A DNA stretch of 64,000 nt from Candidatus Avimonas merdigallinarum (GTDB lineage Bacteria > Bacillota > Clostridia > Oscillospirales > Acutalibacteraceae). Below, one piece after another: positions 1 to 8,918 of the stretch. Each line of letters begins with the position of its first letter. Position 1 is the first letter of the stretch. Below the pieces are notes generated by a model. That model was not told where the DNA came from. It worked only from the letters and a program-made list of their open reading frames with translations, and did no database searches. The position numbers and the translations under genes were made by a program. The stretch spans positions 28,647-92,646 of the forward strand of contig CAJFGS010000021.1 of assembly GCA_904377855.1 (NCBI GenBank). The letters are read 5' to 3'.

Positions 1-57
1 ATCAACCAAGAACTCATCATAGACAGCCGTCTGCTTGAGATTCCCACCCAAAAATAG
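1..57 (+). CDS. C-terminal tail of a gene cut by the window edge
   Basis: Frame 1 is open from the first base to a TAG at 55-57 and would encode the last 18 residues of a protein (ending LLEIPTQK). The other two forward frames close within the same stretch. A strong rho-independent terminator starts 36 bases later, as expected at the end of a rightward gene. The tail is too short to identify, and the call rests only on the open frame and the terminator. Confidence 0.35.
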   Translation: MNQELIIDSRLLEIPTQK

Positions 58-92
58 TCCATAAGGCTTCCAACGCGAGGATACGCGAATGA

Positions 93-141
93 GCGGGGTT
101 CCCGCCTGAAATCAATCAGGCTGGGAACCCCGCTTTTCTTG
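93..141 (+). terminator. Rho-independent terminator
   Basis: A GC-rich stem (GCGGGGTTCCC at 93-103 against GGGAACCCCGC at 123-133, extended inward by GCCTGA/TCAGGC) is followed by TTTTCTT. It closes the rightward gene whose tail is at 1-57. Confidence 0.85.
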
Positions 142-205
142 TTTATGCGGATTTTCCCGTGCCAGGGGTCACCGGCACGGTTCAAATAGATACTTTGAAA
201 AGAAA

Positions 206-252
206 GCCGGGATGCCTTATGCGATAAGAAATGGAATACCGCCATAGCCGGC
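206..252 (+). ncRNA. Possible structured RNA (three-way junction) before a terminator
   Basis: GCCGG (206-210) can pair with CCGGC (248-252) and enclose two small hairpins: CTTAT/ATAAG (216-220/224-228) and ATGG/CCAT (231-234/242-245). A terminator follows at 255-285. A hairpin CCGTGCC/GGCACGG (157-163/174-180) lies just upstream. Such a compact fold followed by a terminator is typical of a small RNA or riboswitch-like leader, but I do not recognise a known class and the helices are short. No promoter was identified. Confidence 0.2.
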
Positions 253-254
253 CA

Positions 255-285
255 GGGCGTCTGAGAAATCAGACGCCCTTTTTTT
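255..285 (+). terminator. Strong rho-independent terminator
   Basis: GGGCGTCTGA (255-264) pairs perfectly with TCAGACGCCC (269-278) around a GAAA loop, followed by seven T. There is no open reading frame directly upstream, so it either backs up the terminator at 93 or ends an untranslated transcript. Confidence 0.85.
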
Positions 286-513
286 GTGCCCAATTTTGAA
301 AAAGGAGAATCTTCCTATGAACTCCCCTCGTTCCTGCTGGTGTGTTTTGGGTTGACGAAAAAGATACCCGCTAAAAATGAGAATTCCGGGTTCGGAACGA
401 GTCCGTCTTCATTTTTACACGGCGATTTTCTGATTTTTACTTTTTGATGTCTCATTTTCGCCCAAAGCAACAGCCCTTCCAAATTGGCCTGCGCATAGGG
501 AGTGCGGCATAGG
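286..513. other. Intergenic stretch, no convincing gene
   Basis: A 12-codon frame with a good ribosome binding site (AAGGAG, ATG at 317, TGA ending at 355) is present, but it is too short to support. The rest is AT-rich sequence without recognisable signals. Confidence 0.4.
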
Positions 514-569
514 AAAAAGAGTCCGGAATTTGGAACTCAGAAATGAGGAGGCCAAATTCCGGACTCTTT
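514..569 (-). terminator. Terminator of the surface protein gene
   Basis: AAAGAGTCCGGAATTTGG (516-533) is the exact reverse complement of 552-569, an 18-bp stem. On the minus strand it ends in TTTTT. It lies immediately downstream of the leftward gene ending at 573. Confidence 0.85.
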
Positions 570-572
570 AAA

Positions 573-3500
573 TTAGCGAGCGCGCCGTTTACGCGAATGC
601 AGCAAGAATGCCACCCCCGTCAGGCTTACCGTCGCTAACGCACAAGGTATCCATAAAGTGCGGACAGGCTCGCCGGTTTCGGGGGAAACGGTGTCGTTTC
701 CTTCCTCGGGTTTGTCTGTATCTCCACCGGCAGGAGGCGTATCCGGTTCCGGATCGGTTTCGTCGGTAGGCGACGTATCCGGGTCAGTAGTCCCACTGTC
801 CGCCGTTGCGGTAACAAAGCGAGACAGGGCGGAACGCTGTACGCCGGTTTCCTCCGAGGATGCCTGTACATACCAGTAGTACGCTGTTTCCGGCTCCAGC
901 CCTTCCAGCGTCACCTGTGCTTTTTCGCCGCTGGCGACATCTTCGGCCTGTCCGACCGTCTGCTCGGTATACACATTCAGGGTAAAGGAATCGGTAGTCA
1001 AGGTGCGCGGCGTCCCGTCAAAATCGACGCTCAGGTGGTACACGTCGTGATCCTGGTCGCCGCCGTCGTAGGTATCCGTATCGTCGTAGAAATTGAAATC
1101 GTCCAGCAGCGGCGAATAGGCGTTCATAAACACATAGTTGTTTTCCAGGTCAAAATACAGGAATTTGATGTATTGGCTGCCGCCCTGGGGATCCGCCTGG
1201 TAGTCGGTACAGATCAGGTAAACCGGACGCTCGGCCGTACCATCTCCATCGTCGTCATACCGCTGTACGTTGATGGCCGCGCCGTGATAGTGGCCGTTGA
1301 GGACGGCGAAAATGTTGCTGTGTTTGGAGACAACCTCCTCCAGCATGTATTCGCCCGTCTGATCCAGCTTGCCGTCCTTATTGATAAAGCGGTGGAAGCA
1401 GAGGATGGCTTTGCGGTCGCTGTACTGGTCAAGGACCTGGTTCATCCAGGCCGCCTCGTCCTCGAAGGCGTCCCAGCTCATGTACAGGATGATGAAATCC
1501 TGCCCATTTTCGGAAATCAGGTCGTAATGCCCCTTGTTGTTCTCATAGCTCCCGCCATAGTAATCGCGGCCGGCATAGCGTTCCTCGCCAAAATATTTGT
1601 AATACTGGTCGTACCATTCCCGGCCGTACTGGACGTCATGGTTGCCGGCCAGCACCCCATAAGGAAGCCCCGCGTCATCAAGGATTTGCATCGCGACGTC
1701 CGCTTCCTCCCATTGGAACTGCTTGTTGTACTGGTTGACAATATCGCCGGTGTGGATCAGGTATTTGGTCTTTAACTGCTCGCTGTTTTCCACGATCCAT
1801 TCGTTCATCCCGTGGAAATTCTCAGGAAAGTTCTGCGCGTAATACTGGGTATCGGTGATCCAGGCAAAGCTGAAGTCATAGGCGTCGGTGGAGGGGAAGC
1901 CGTTCATCGGGAAGCGCCCGTCTTCACCAACCGTCGTGCCTTCTGTGTTCAGCACGGGAGCTGGGTCGGCGGAGGGGCCGTTGCCCTCGGGGCGGTTCTG
2001 CACCACAACCGTAATCTTCCCGTCCCGTACATAACCCGCGGCCGGGATTTCGGCGCGCAGCTCCGTCTGGCCGGAGGCGAGACACGTCCACGTCCCGTCG
2101 GCATGATTCAGCGCGTACATCTGGACGGTGCGGCCGTCCGCCGACCCGTTCCAGGTCAGCTCCACCGTATCGCCGTCAGCCAGTTCCCCGGTTTCCACCT
2201 CAAAGCGATGGTAAGGCGCGTCATAGGAAACCTGTGTGGTCAGCCCGTCCGCCCAGTCCGCGGCCTGCCCGCCGCTGATCGGGTAATCGCCGCTGCCGGC
2301 GTACACCGCCGTGAAGCCGTCGCCCGGCGTGTAGGAAGCGCCAACTTTAAAGGACAAATCGGTATGATCCCCATTAGGATCAGTCACCACGGCGCTGAGC
2401 GTCGCATCCGTGCCGTCAACCTGCGACTGGAGATTGCTGAAAACCGGGTTTTCCTCCGGCGTGTGGAAGACGATAGACTCTTCCGTGACATTGCCCGCCG
2501 CGTCGGCGGCTGTCACCGTAAGTTCATGATCCCCCATGGGCAGCGCCGTTGTGGAAGCGGTATACGGCAGGGAGATCTCCTCGCCGTCCAGTTCCGCCGT
2601 CAAGGCAACCGCCCCGTCCTCGCCGCTGACCGCCGCTTTGATGGTGAAGACGCCCTTCACGGTTTCGCCGTCCGCCGGGCTGAGCTCCACCACAGGGGCG
2701 GTGTTGTCCACCGTCACCGTGCTGGTCACGGTTTTCCCGTCCGCTTCCGCCGTCAGGGTGTGTTCCCCGTCGCTGAATTTTGTCGTATCCCACATAGCAG
2801 CCTGAGCGTTGAGCTTTTCCGCCGGGATGGTGAAGACAACGTCCAGCCACTCCTGCATGCCTTCCGCATCGCCAATGTTGTAGTTTTTGTCCGGATCCAG
2901 GTTATCCGGCTGCAGGACGGTGCCGTCCGCCAGCGTCAAATAGAAATTCTTGGCCTTGATATCATCGTTGTTTTCCGGGGAATCCGGGCGGATCGTCGCC
3001 AGAGTGGAACCAGCCCAGATGGTGATGGTCAGCTTCGCGCTGCCGTCCTCTTGGTATTCCAGGTACTTTTTGTCCACAAACACCGTACGGGTATCGGGGT
3101 CGCCCTTGACCGCCAGGCCCAGGATGTCGTCACCCACGGCGATCCCGTTTTTATAGTAGCTGCTCAGGCCGGTGATCTTGGCGGTAAAATACACGCCGCT
3201 TTCCATCGCCCCGGCCGTTTCCAAAGGCAGGCCATCCACCTGGATCGTGGCCTTAGAAGGTGGGTTGGGCACGGCCGCGCTGACCGTTACCTGCCCGCTG
3301 ACCAGCGCTCCGTCGCTAGGCAGAAGCCGTACATCCTCCGGCTGGATATGCTCGATTTGGATCGTGCTTTTCACCGATTCGCCCTTGTTCATTGACACCG
3401 TCGAGTCCGTTGCCGTCGCATACACCTCAATTGAAGCGCAGTTGAGCAGCTCGCTGCCGGGAATGGTCACATAATACAGGCCGTCGCTGGAAGGGTTCTT

Positions 3501-4691
3501 GCCCTTAAAGGAAACATAGTCTGTCCCGGTGTCCTTTTTAAGCAGGATCTGGAAATCAATGATGCTGCTCTCATCCTCAATGGAGGCTTTCAGTTCCAGG
3601 TCGGTTCCCTCTTGATGGCTCTGCGGGAGATCTACCAATGTCACGACCGGCGCCGTCTTGTCGTCGGCGTTGGTGAAGGGCGAATTTTTCGTCCGCACGC
3701 TGGGAACCTGCCAGGTATAGACGGAGCCGGGCGAAGGGGTTTTCGCCGCTTCCACAATGTTGGGCTTGCCGATTTTCACCGACTTGGTATAATTGTCGCT
3801 GGCGCGGTTCGGGGTGCGGTACTGGACGCACTCCCCTTCCACGAAGTCATTGGTACCACTTCCCGTGCCGATGTCCCCGTAGCTAATATCGGACGTCCCA
3901 ATCACGGGGCGGACATGCAGCACCTGCTTTCCGGAATTGTGGATCCCATTGGCCTTGACCCGCACCAGGTTTTCCCCTTCAACCAGGGCGGAGCCGTAGT
4001 AGTCGTTGAACTGCTCGACCGTGTATCCGCCGGCCGCCTCCATCTCCGGGGTCTGGAGCCAGAGAACCACTGCTTGTCCGGATTTCAGGACAAACCCCTC
4101 CAGTTCAGCGCCGATGGTCTCGGTTTCGCCGCTGTTTTCCTTGTCCTCATGGACAATGCGGTAATTGCTCAGATCAAGATCCTCTTCGTAGTTGTTGAAG
4201 AGCTCAATATATTCATAGGCATCTTTGCCTTTGCCCAGGCCGTCCACATCCGCCGTATCCGGGACGACTTCCGTAATCAGCAGGCAGGGGAGGTTCTGGT
4301 AATCCAGGCCGTTGTCCACGTTGCAGAGGGAAACGCTGCTGCTCTCAGAGCTGCCGTCCGCATATTCCGCCGTCACATAGAATTCCAGGGTGGCGTTCCA
4401 TGCGGAATTGCGGGCAACCACGGCGCTGTAGCCGTTCTCGGCATCCCCCGTCATCGCCATCGACTTCCAGACGAATTCCTCGCAGGGGCGGTACCACAGC
4501 AGCACCTGCTCCGTGTCCGTCCTTTCCACCTGAGCGGTAATCTCGATATCATCATCGGGCGTATATTCCGCTTCATAATCCACATATATGCCCGTATCGG
4601 GATCGGCTGCCGCAGCCGCCAATGGGGACGCCCCCATGGAGGCCACCATGCACAGGGACAGCAACGCCCCGATGATTCGCCTTTTTTGCAT
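573..4691 (-). CDS. Secreted wall-anchored protein: lamin-tail domain, Ig-like repeats, metallophosphoesterase
   Basis: A 1372-residue exported protein. Residues 1-28 form a signal peptide (MQKRR, hydrophobic core, AAAAA). A lamin-tail (LTD) domain follows from about residue 131 (LLITEVVPDT, YEYIELFNN). Several Ig/Big-like segments span roughly 330-850. A calcineurin-type metallophosphoesterase occupies about 935-1230, with ITDTQ near 943, HTGDIV near 982, GNHD near 1016 and GHYHG near 1134, so the usual Asp/His/Asn metal ligands appear intact. A fibronectin-like segment and a Thr/Asp/Pro-rich linker lead to a sorting-signal tail: SPETG near 1334, a hydrophobic stretch and RKRRAR. It is inferred to be a surface phosphoesterase or nuclease; the substrate is unknown. 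The ATG has a good AAAGGAG site. A terminator follows. Confidence 0.85.
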   Translation of the reverse strand: MQKRRIIGALLSLCMVASMGASPLAAAAADPDTGIYVDYEAEYTPDDDIEITAQVERTDTEQVLLWYRPCEEFVWKSMAMTGDAENGYSAVVARNSAWNATLEFYVTAEYADGSSESSSVSLCNVDNGLDYQNLPCLLITEVVPDTADVDGLGKGKDAYEYIELFNNYEEDLDLSNYRIVHEDKENSGETETIGAELEGFVLKSGQAVVLWLQTPEMEAAGGYTVEQFNDYYGSALVEGENLVRVKANGIHNSGKQVLHVRPVIGTSDISYGDIGTGSGTNDFVEGECVQYRTPNRASDNYTKSVKIGKPNIVEAAKTPSPGSVYTWQVPSVRTKNSPFTNADDKTAPVVTLVDLPQSHQEGTDLELKASIEDESSIIDFQILLKKDTGTDYVSFKGKNPSSDGLYYVTIPGSELLNCASIEVYATATDSTVSMNKGESVKSTIQIEHIQPEDVRLLPSDGALVSGQVTVSAAVPNPPSKATIQVDGLPLETAGAMESGVYFTAKITGLSSYYKNGIAVGDDILGLAVKGDPDTRTVFVDKKYLEYQEDGSAKLTITIWAGSTLATIRPDSPENNDDIKAKNFYLTLADGTVLQPDNLDPDKNYNIGDAEGMQEWLDVVFTIPAEKLNAQAAMWDTTKFSDGEHTLTAEADGKTVTSTVTVDNTAPVVELSPADGETVKGVFTIKAAVSGEDGAVALTAELDGEEISLPYTASTTALPMGDHELTVTAADAAGNVTEESIVFHTPEENPVFSNLQSQVDGTDATLSAVVTDPNGDHTDLSFKVGASYTPGDGFTAVYAGSGDYPISGGQAADWADGLTTQVSYDAPYHRFEVETGELADGDTVELTWNGSADGRTVQMYALNHADGTWTCLASGQTELRAEIPAAGYVRDGKITVVVQNRPEGNGPSADPAPVLNTEGTTVGEDGRFPMNGFPSTDAYDFSFAWITDTQYYAQNFPENFHGMNEWIVENSEQLKTKYLIHTGDIVNQYNKQFQWEEADVAMQILDDAGLPYGVLAGNHDVQYGREWYDQYYKYFGEERYAGRDYYGGSYENNKGHYDLISENGQDFIILYMSWDAFEDEAAWMNQVLDQYSDRKAILCFHRFINKDGKLDQTGEYMLEEVVSKHSNIFAVLNGHYHGAAINVQRYDDDGDGTAERPVYLICTDYQADPQGGSQYIKFLYFDLENNYVFMNAYSPLLDDFNFYDDTDTYDGGDQDHDVYHLSVDFDGTPRTLTTDSFTLNVYTEQTVGQAEDVASGEKAQVTLEGLEPETAYYWYVQASSEETGVQRSALSRFVTATADSGTTDPDTSPTDETDPEPDTPPAGGDTDKPEEGNDTVSPETGEPVRTLWIPCALATVSLTGVAFLLHSRKRRAR

Positions 4692-4795
4692 TCAATAGAC
4701 ATCTCCTTTTCAAACATCCTGTATCCATACGACAGAGTACTGTAAAACAGGTATGTAATCGGCGTGTTATACGTCGGTTAATCCGGAATTAAATG

Positions 4796-4825
4796 AAACA
4801 GCCCCGTCGAAAAACGGGGCTGTTT
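4796..4825 (-). terminator. Terminator downstream of the tyrosine phosphatase gene
   Basis: AAACAGCCCCGT (4796-4807) pairs with ACGGGGCTGTTT (4814-4825). It is symmetrical and could act on both strands; the T tract on the minus side is broken (TGTTTCATTT). Confidence 0.6.
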
Positions 4826-4872
4826 AGCTTCCTAATACTTAAGTATAGAGTATAATAGCCCAGGTCCAGGCC

Positions 4873-4909
4873 CTTTATGTTGCGCTTTGAAAGGAGATGT
4901 AACATAAAG
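4873..4909. repeat. 9-bp inverted repeat
   Basis: CTTTATGTT (4873-4881) and AACATAAAG (4901-4909) are perfect inverted copies 19 bases apart, just downstream of the phosphatase gene. It may be a hairpin or a protein binding site; nothing more can be said. Confidence 0.4.
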
Positions 4910-4920
4910 TTTACAGATAC

Positions 4921-5385
4921 TTATAAGATTTTCTGTTTATTCAATTGCGCCAGTAACCCTCGGCAGCCCTCCTCCACATCCCGCCAGGTCGCTTCAAAAT
5001 CGCCGGTGTACCACGGGTCGGCAACTTCACCGGGGTGATCGGTAAAATCCATCAACAGGTGCATTTTGTCGGAAAAGTCGCCGCCGCAAATCCGGTACAT
5101 ATTGCGTATATTGGCCTGGTCCATCCCAATCAGCAGGTCGTACTGTTCATAGTCACGGTTCTTAAGCGGACGGGCGGTTTTCCCGGAACAATCAATGCCA
5201 TGTTCAGCCAGCTTGCGACGGACAGGCGGATAAACCGGGTTGCCGATTTCCTCTGTACTGGTTGCCGCGGAGGCGATCTCGAATTGGCTCTCTCGTCCTG
5301 CTTTCTTTACCATATCTTTCATCACGAACTCGGCCATTGGGCTTCGGCAGATATTGCCGTGGCAGATGAAAAGTATCTTTGTCAT
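4921..5385 (-). CDS. Low-molecular-weight protein tyrosine phosphatase
   Basis: 154 residues, the normal size for the family. The phosphate-binding loop CHGNICRS is at residues 8-15, with the nucleophile Cys8 and Arg14. The general-acid loop DPWYTGDF lies near the C-terminus. The enzyme dephosphorylates protein tyrosines, and in Firmicutes such enzymes often act on capsule or stress regulators. It sits alone between the surface protein and a recombinase, with terminators on both sides, so it is probably its own unit. The ribosome binding site is weak (GGGGAA). Confidence 0.93.
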   Translation of the reverse strand: MTKILFICHGNICRSPMAEFVMKDMVKKAGRESQFEIASAATSTEEIGNPVYPPVRRKLAEHGIDCSGKTARPLKNRDYEQYDLLIGMDQANIRNMYRICGGDFSDKMHLLMDFTDHPGEVADPWYTGDFEATWRDVEEGCRGLLAQLNKQKIL

Positions 5386-5420
5386 ATTTGAAATTCCCCA
5401 TCCTCAACTTACAGTGTAAC

Positions 5421-5469
5421 AAAAAAGAGGGAACGGGGCAAGGCACATCGGCCTTCCCGTTCCCTCTTT
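5421..5469 (-). terminator. Terminator of the serine recombinase gene
   Basis: AAAGAGGGAACGGG (5424-5437) pairs with CCCGTTCCCTCTTT (5456-5469), overlapping the recombinase stop codon. The minus strand continues with TTTTTTG. Confidence 0.85.
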
Positions 5470-7081
5470 ATATTAGCGGCTGCGATATTTCCAGTCCGCC
5501 GACAAAGCGGATACGGATTTCTTCTTTGGAGAGTACAGTAACTCTTTCCACGATACGGTACACCAGGGTATCGGAGTATTCCGTCAGGTCGAGATCTTCC
5601 GCCGAAACCATAGCCATGACCTCCTTGGCCTTGGCTTCCTGCGCCTCCATCTGTTTAGCGGAATGCTCCGCCCGTTTTTTCTTCTGCTTAAGCTGAAGAA
5701 GTTCGTCGTTTATCAGTTTCAGCTTGCGGTCAATGACTTCGTTTTCTTCGGCGGCCATCGGCAGCAGCCGGTCGAATTCCTGCTCCAGTTCTTCTATCCG
5801 GCCCTGCAACGCCTGGGGGCTCTCGCCGTCTGTCTCCCCCGCCAGGCAGTCGATTAGCGTCTCTCGCAGGGATGCTGCCATTTCTTCCTGGTGGCCGTCC
5901 ACCAAGGAACGTATCGCCTCCAAGATGGCATGGTGCAGGGATTCTTCGACGAGGCTGGGGGATTTCCCGCAGGCTTTCGGCCCAAACTCCAGCCGGTTGA
6001 TGCATCGCCAGACGATTTCCTTTCTCCCATGGATATTCCATGTCACTCGGCGGTAGTAGCTGCCGCATTCCCCGCAAACCAGCCGCTCCGACAACGCGTA
6101 TTTGCTGGTGAACCGTCCCCGGTTAGTTTTCGACTTTTTTGCGTTGGCAGCCTTTTTGCTGTTGCGCCGGGCGAATTCTTCCTGGATGCGGAAAAACATT
6201 TCCCGTGGGATGATCGCTGGATGGCTGCCATGTATGTAGTATTGCGTGACTTCTCCTTGGTTTTTCTTAACCTTGCCCTCCAGAAAATTGGTGGTATAGG
6301 TCTTTTGCAAGAGAGTGTCGCCCATATACCGTTCATTCCGCAGTATCCGTTTAATGGACTCTTTGCTCCAGGTTTTTCCGCCAGTTGCCGTCAAAACGCC
6401 TTGGCTTTCCAGCTTTTCTTTTATGGCCTCCAGGCTGCTGCCGTCCAAAAAGTCGCGGGCCATCATTAAAATGGCGTCTGCTTGCTCCGGTATGATTTCC
6501 GGCCGGCCGTCAGGCCCCTTGCGATAGCCAAGGCTGTTTTTGTATCGAAAGGAAAACTTTCCCTGATTGTATCTCATACGGATACCCTTGGTGACGTTGC
6601 TGCTGATGGATTCGCTTTCCGCTTGGGCGAAGGCGCTCAGGCAGGTGAGGATCATTTCGCTCGTCATGTTGGAGGTATCGATATTCTCCTTCTCGAAAAT
6701 CACGGTGATCCCCCAGCTTTTCAGAAGGCGGACATAACGAATACAGTCCAGGGTGTTGCGGGCAAACCGGGAGATTGATTTCGTCAGGATGAGGTCGATC
6801 TTCCCTTTGCGGCAGAGGTCAATCATCCGGTTGAATTCATCCCGATTTTTGGTGCGTACCCCGGAGATGCCGTCGTCCGCGAAAATCCCGACCAGTTCCC
6901 AGTCTTCGTGGTTGGTGATCTTGTCGGTGTAGTACGCCACCTGCACCTCGAAACTGTTTTGCTGCTCTTCTTCCTCGGTACTTACCCGGCAGTAGGCGGA
7001 TACCCGCAGCTTGCGTTTCCGCTTACGTGTGTTCGCCAGCATCGGGTTGGCTGGGATTACCGTTATATGCTTTTCCGGCAC
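5468..7081 (-). CDS. Large serine recombinase (site-specific integrase/resolvase)
   Basis: 537 residues. The N-terminal resolvase domain carries YCRVST with the catalytic Ser at residue 34 and the conserved ISRFARN and ENIDTS segments. The Recombinase domain (about 190-290, with RILRNERYMGD) and a zinc ribbon (CGECG followed by later Cys) come next, then a coiled-coil region around 410-480. Proteins of this architecture insert and excise mobile elements at short att sites. The GTG start has a strong AGGAAGGAGG site. The gene begins 17 bases after the recombinase-like fragment at 7099-7722, so the two are probably cotranscribed. It is the only clear mobility gene in the window; I could not identify att sites. 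Confidence 0.92.
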   Translation of the reverse strand: MPEKHITVIPANPMLANTRKRKRKLRVSAYCRVSTEEEEQQNSFEVQVAYYTDKITNHEDWELVGIFADDGISGVRTKNRDEFNRMIDLCRKGKIDLILTKSISRFARNTLDCIRYVRLLKSWGITVIFEKENIDTSNMTSEMILTCLSAFAQAESESISSNVTKGIRMRYNQGKFSFRYKNSLGYRKGPDGRPEIIPEQADAILMMARDFLDGSSLEAIKEKLESQGVLTATGGKTWSKESIKRILRNERYMGDTLLQKTYTTNFLEGKVKKNQGEVTQYYIHGSHPAIIPREMFFRIQEEFARRNSKKAANAKKSKTNRGRFTSKYALSERLVCGECGSYYRRVTWNIHGRKEIVWRCINRLEFGPKACGKSPSLVEESLHHAILEAIRSLVDGHQEEMAASLRETLIDCLAGETDGESPQALQGRIEELEQEFDRLLPMAAEENEVIDRKLKLINDELLQLKQKKKRAEHSAKQMEAQEAKAKEVMAMVSAEDLDLTEYSDTLVYRIVERVTVLSKEEIRIRFVGGLEISQPLI

Positions 7082-7098
7082 GAGGGATGCCCTCCTTC

Positions 7099-7722
7099 CT
7101 ATACAACCTTATCGTTTACCAGCCGCAGGCGGAGTGAACCGTCACTCTGCAGGATCACCTGTTTAACGGTTTGTTCGAATAATTCCCGATCCAACTCTTT
7201 GTCCTCCGTATGTTCCTGGAACAGTGTCAGAAGGCGGAGGGTGACATGGTCGGATTCCCGGATACGGCAGGTCTTGTACTTCTCAGCAGCGCATTCCAGG
7301 ATGAGGGGGAGCAGCCTGTCCGGTTCCACCTCACGCTGATTCAGCATCTGGTTGATTTCATTGGTAAGGCGGGCAGCCTGCAGGGAGATGCTCTGCCCCG
7401 AAACAGGTTCTGGTTCGGCCATCCGCGGCTCACGGCAGACAGCCAGCAACTTTTCTGCAACCGACGCTAGTAATGTTGCATCGTCCAGAGGCCCAATGCT
7501 AGTCTGGCAAACTTTGCAATCCCAATGAATCCGCGGCAAGTTCTTGCTGTTACGAGTTAGTATAGTACCGCACTGGCCACACGTTACTTTTTTCTGCAGG
7601 AATCGGCTGGGGGATTGCGGTGTGGCCTTGCCTTTTCGCATGGAAACGATCTGCTCACCCAATTCCCCGCTGAGAATCGGCGGATACGCTTCTCCGTTCC
7701 AATAGCGGGTATCATCCAACAC
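7099..7722 (-). pseudogene. Recombinase-like partner or 5'-truncated serine recombinase
   Basis: About 207 residues from a GTG at 7722. The frame stays open upstream to about 7800 but has no ATG and no ribosome binding site. It resembles the second half of a large serine recombinase: the phrase RRVLDDTRYWNG matches the recombinase-domain helix seen in the neighbour (KRILRNERYMGD). A zinc ribbon follows (CGQC and CKVC), then a helical tail. The catalytic resolvase domain is absent. It is either a remnant truncated near 7.8 kb or a non-catalytic accessory protein, which do occur beside serine recombinases in Clostridia. The tight spacing to the intact recombinase favours a kept pair, while the missing start favours decay. 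Confidence 0.6.
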
Positions 7723-7750
7723 CCGCCGTATGCATCGGCTGGCCGGGCAT

Positions 7751-7779
7751 TTGACAAAACCCCGCCCCGATGATATAAT
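7751..7779 (+). promoter_or_regulatory. Perfect sigma-A promoter of the GAP-family gene
   Basis: TTGACA (7751-7756), 17-base spacer, TATAAT (7774-7779): both hexamers are consensus. The start would be near 7786, giving a leader of about 107 bases that contains a CCCGTC/GACGGG hairpin before the coding start at 7893. Confidence 0.85.
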
Positions 7780-7892
7780 ACGGAAAAATCCATAGGAATT
7801 TCACCCGTCACCGGACGGGCAAAGCGTTAAAATCACGCCGTAGGTCTTTGTGGTGTGGTTTTGGCGCTTATTTTTTGGGAGGAATTTGTTCT

Positions 7893-8573
7893 ATGCTGGT
7901 TCTTTTTGGCACCACGATAACGGCGAGTTTTTTTGACAGCCTCAACCCTTCGGCCATCGCGCAACAAATGCTGCTCCAGGCCATGGTGAAAAACAAACGG
8001 CACATCGTATATTTTATTTTGGGGATAGGGCTTGCCAATTTGGCATTGGGCCTGGCGGTTTACTATGGGATCGCGGCCTGGGCCTGGCGGCTGTTTTCCG
8101 CCGCCGCAGGAGTCTATCCCCTTGTTGTGTACGGCGCGGAGCTTGGCGGCGGGCTGCTATGCCTCGGGGCCGGCATAGCGCTTGTCATAAAAACGGCGCG
8201 GCGGGGGAAAGGGGAAGCGGGAAGCGAAAGCGCTCCGAAAGCCCCCGCGCGCCTTTCCCCCTTGTCCCTGTTTTTGATGGGAGCCGCTTTTTGCGCCATA
8301 GAGCTGACCAGCGCCATGCCGTACTTTGGCTTTCTAGCCATGCTCGCCGGCTATAACCCGGCGTTCCCGCTTGTATTTGGATTTATCCTTTTATATACCT
8401 TTGTCTACGTCTTCCCTTTGATCCTGCTCTATTTCGGCTACAACAAGCTGCAGGGCACCAAAGGGATCCAGCGCCTGGAGCGGGTATTAAACCGGGTCTC
8501 GGCCTATATCGTGCCCGGCTGCATCAGCCTGCTGGGGATCCTTCTGGCTGTTCACGGCGGGACCTCCCTGTGA
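7893..8573 (+). CDS. GAP/LysE-superfamily-like membrane transporter
   Basis: 226 residues, hydrophobic throughout, with about six membrane segments. The N-terminal FFDSLNPSAIAQQMLL matches the hallmark SLNP motif of GAP/Sap-type and other LysE-superfamily exporters. A short polar loop (about residues 105-125) separates two halves of three helices. I chose ATG 7893 over the longer frame at 7848 because GGGAGG lies ten bases before it. Substrate unknown. Transcription comes from the consensus promoter at 7751. Confidence 0.7.
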   Translation: MLVLFGTTITASFFDSLNPSAIAQQMLLQAMVKNKRHIVYFILGIGLANLALGLAVYYGIAAWAWRLFSAAAGVYPLVVYGAELGGGLLCLGAGIALVIKTARRGKGEAGSESAPKAPARLSPLSLFLMGAAFCAIELTSAMPYFGFLAMLAGYNPAFPLVFGFILLYTFVYVFPLILLYFGYNKLQGTKGIQRLERVLNRVSAYIVPGCISLLGILLAVHGGTSL

Positions 8574-8918
8574 CCGGCCGAGGGGCTCCGGCCGGCGAAG
8601 CCGCTGCCACGGCCCCGCATCCTGAAATCATAAAAGCCGGAGCCTGGCAAGGCCTATTGCCGGCAAGCGCCCCAAAACGTACGGGGATTCCTTTTGCCCG
8701 CATCCCTGCACTGCGGACCGTAAACGGGGGATTTCCGTTGCCAACAGCAGCTCCCTATCATGGAAAGCCTTTTGTCAGCGGCTCTCTTCGCTCGATACTT
8801 GAAGCGAAAACTTTTTACGGGGGCGCTTCCGCGGGCAGAGCCCGCGGCTTCCCAAACTTCGCCCCGCGGCCGGGAAACGCACTGCGGGCTGTTTCTCGCG
8901 GCCCGGCGGTCCTTTAGG

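Noticed and set aside
317..355. 12-codon frame with a good AAGGAG site, possible leader peptide
   Set aside because: It is too short to judge, has no repeated codon for attenuation and no adjacent regulated gene on the same strand.
7786..7892. Known riboswitch in the leader of the GAP-family gene
   Set aside because: I compared it by eye with preQ1, fluoride, guanidine, manganese and purine consensus features and found no convincing match.
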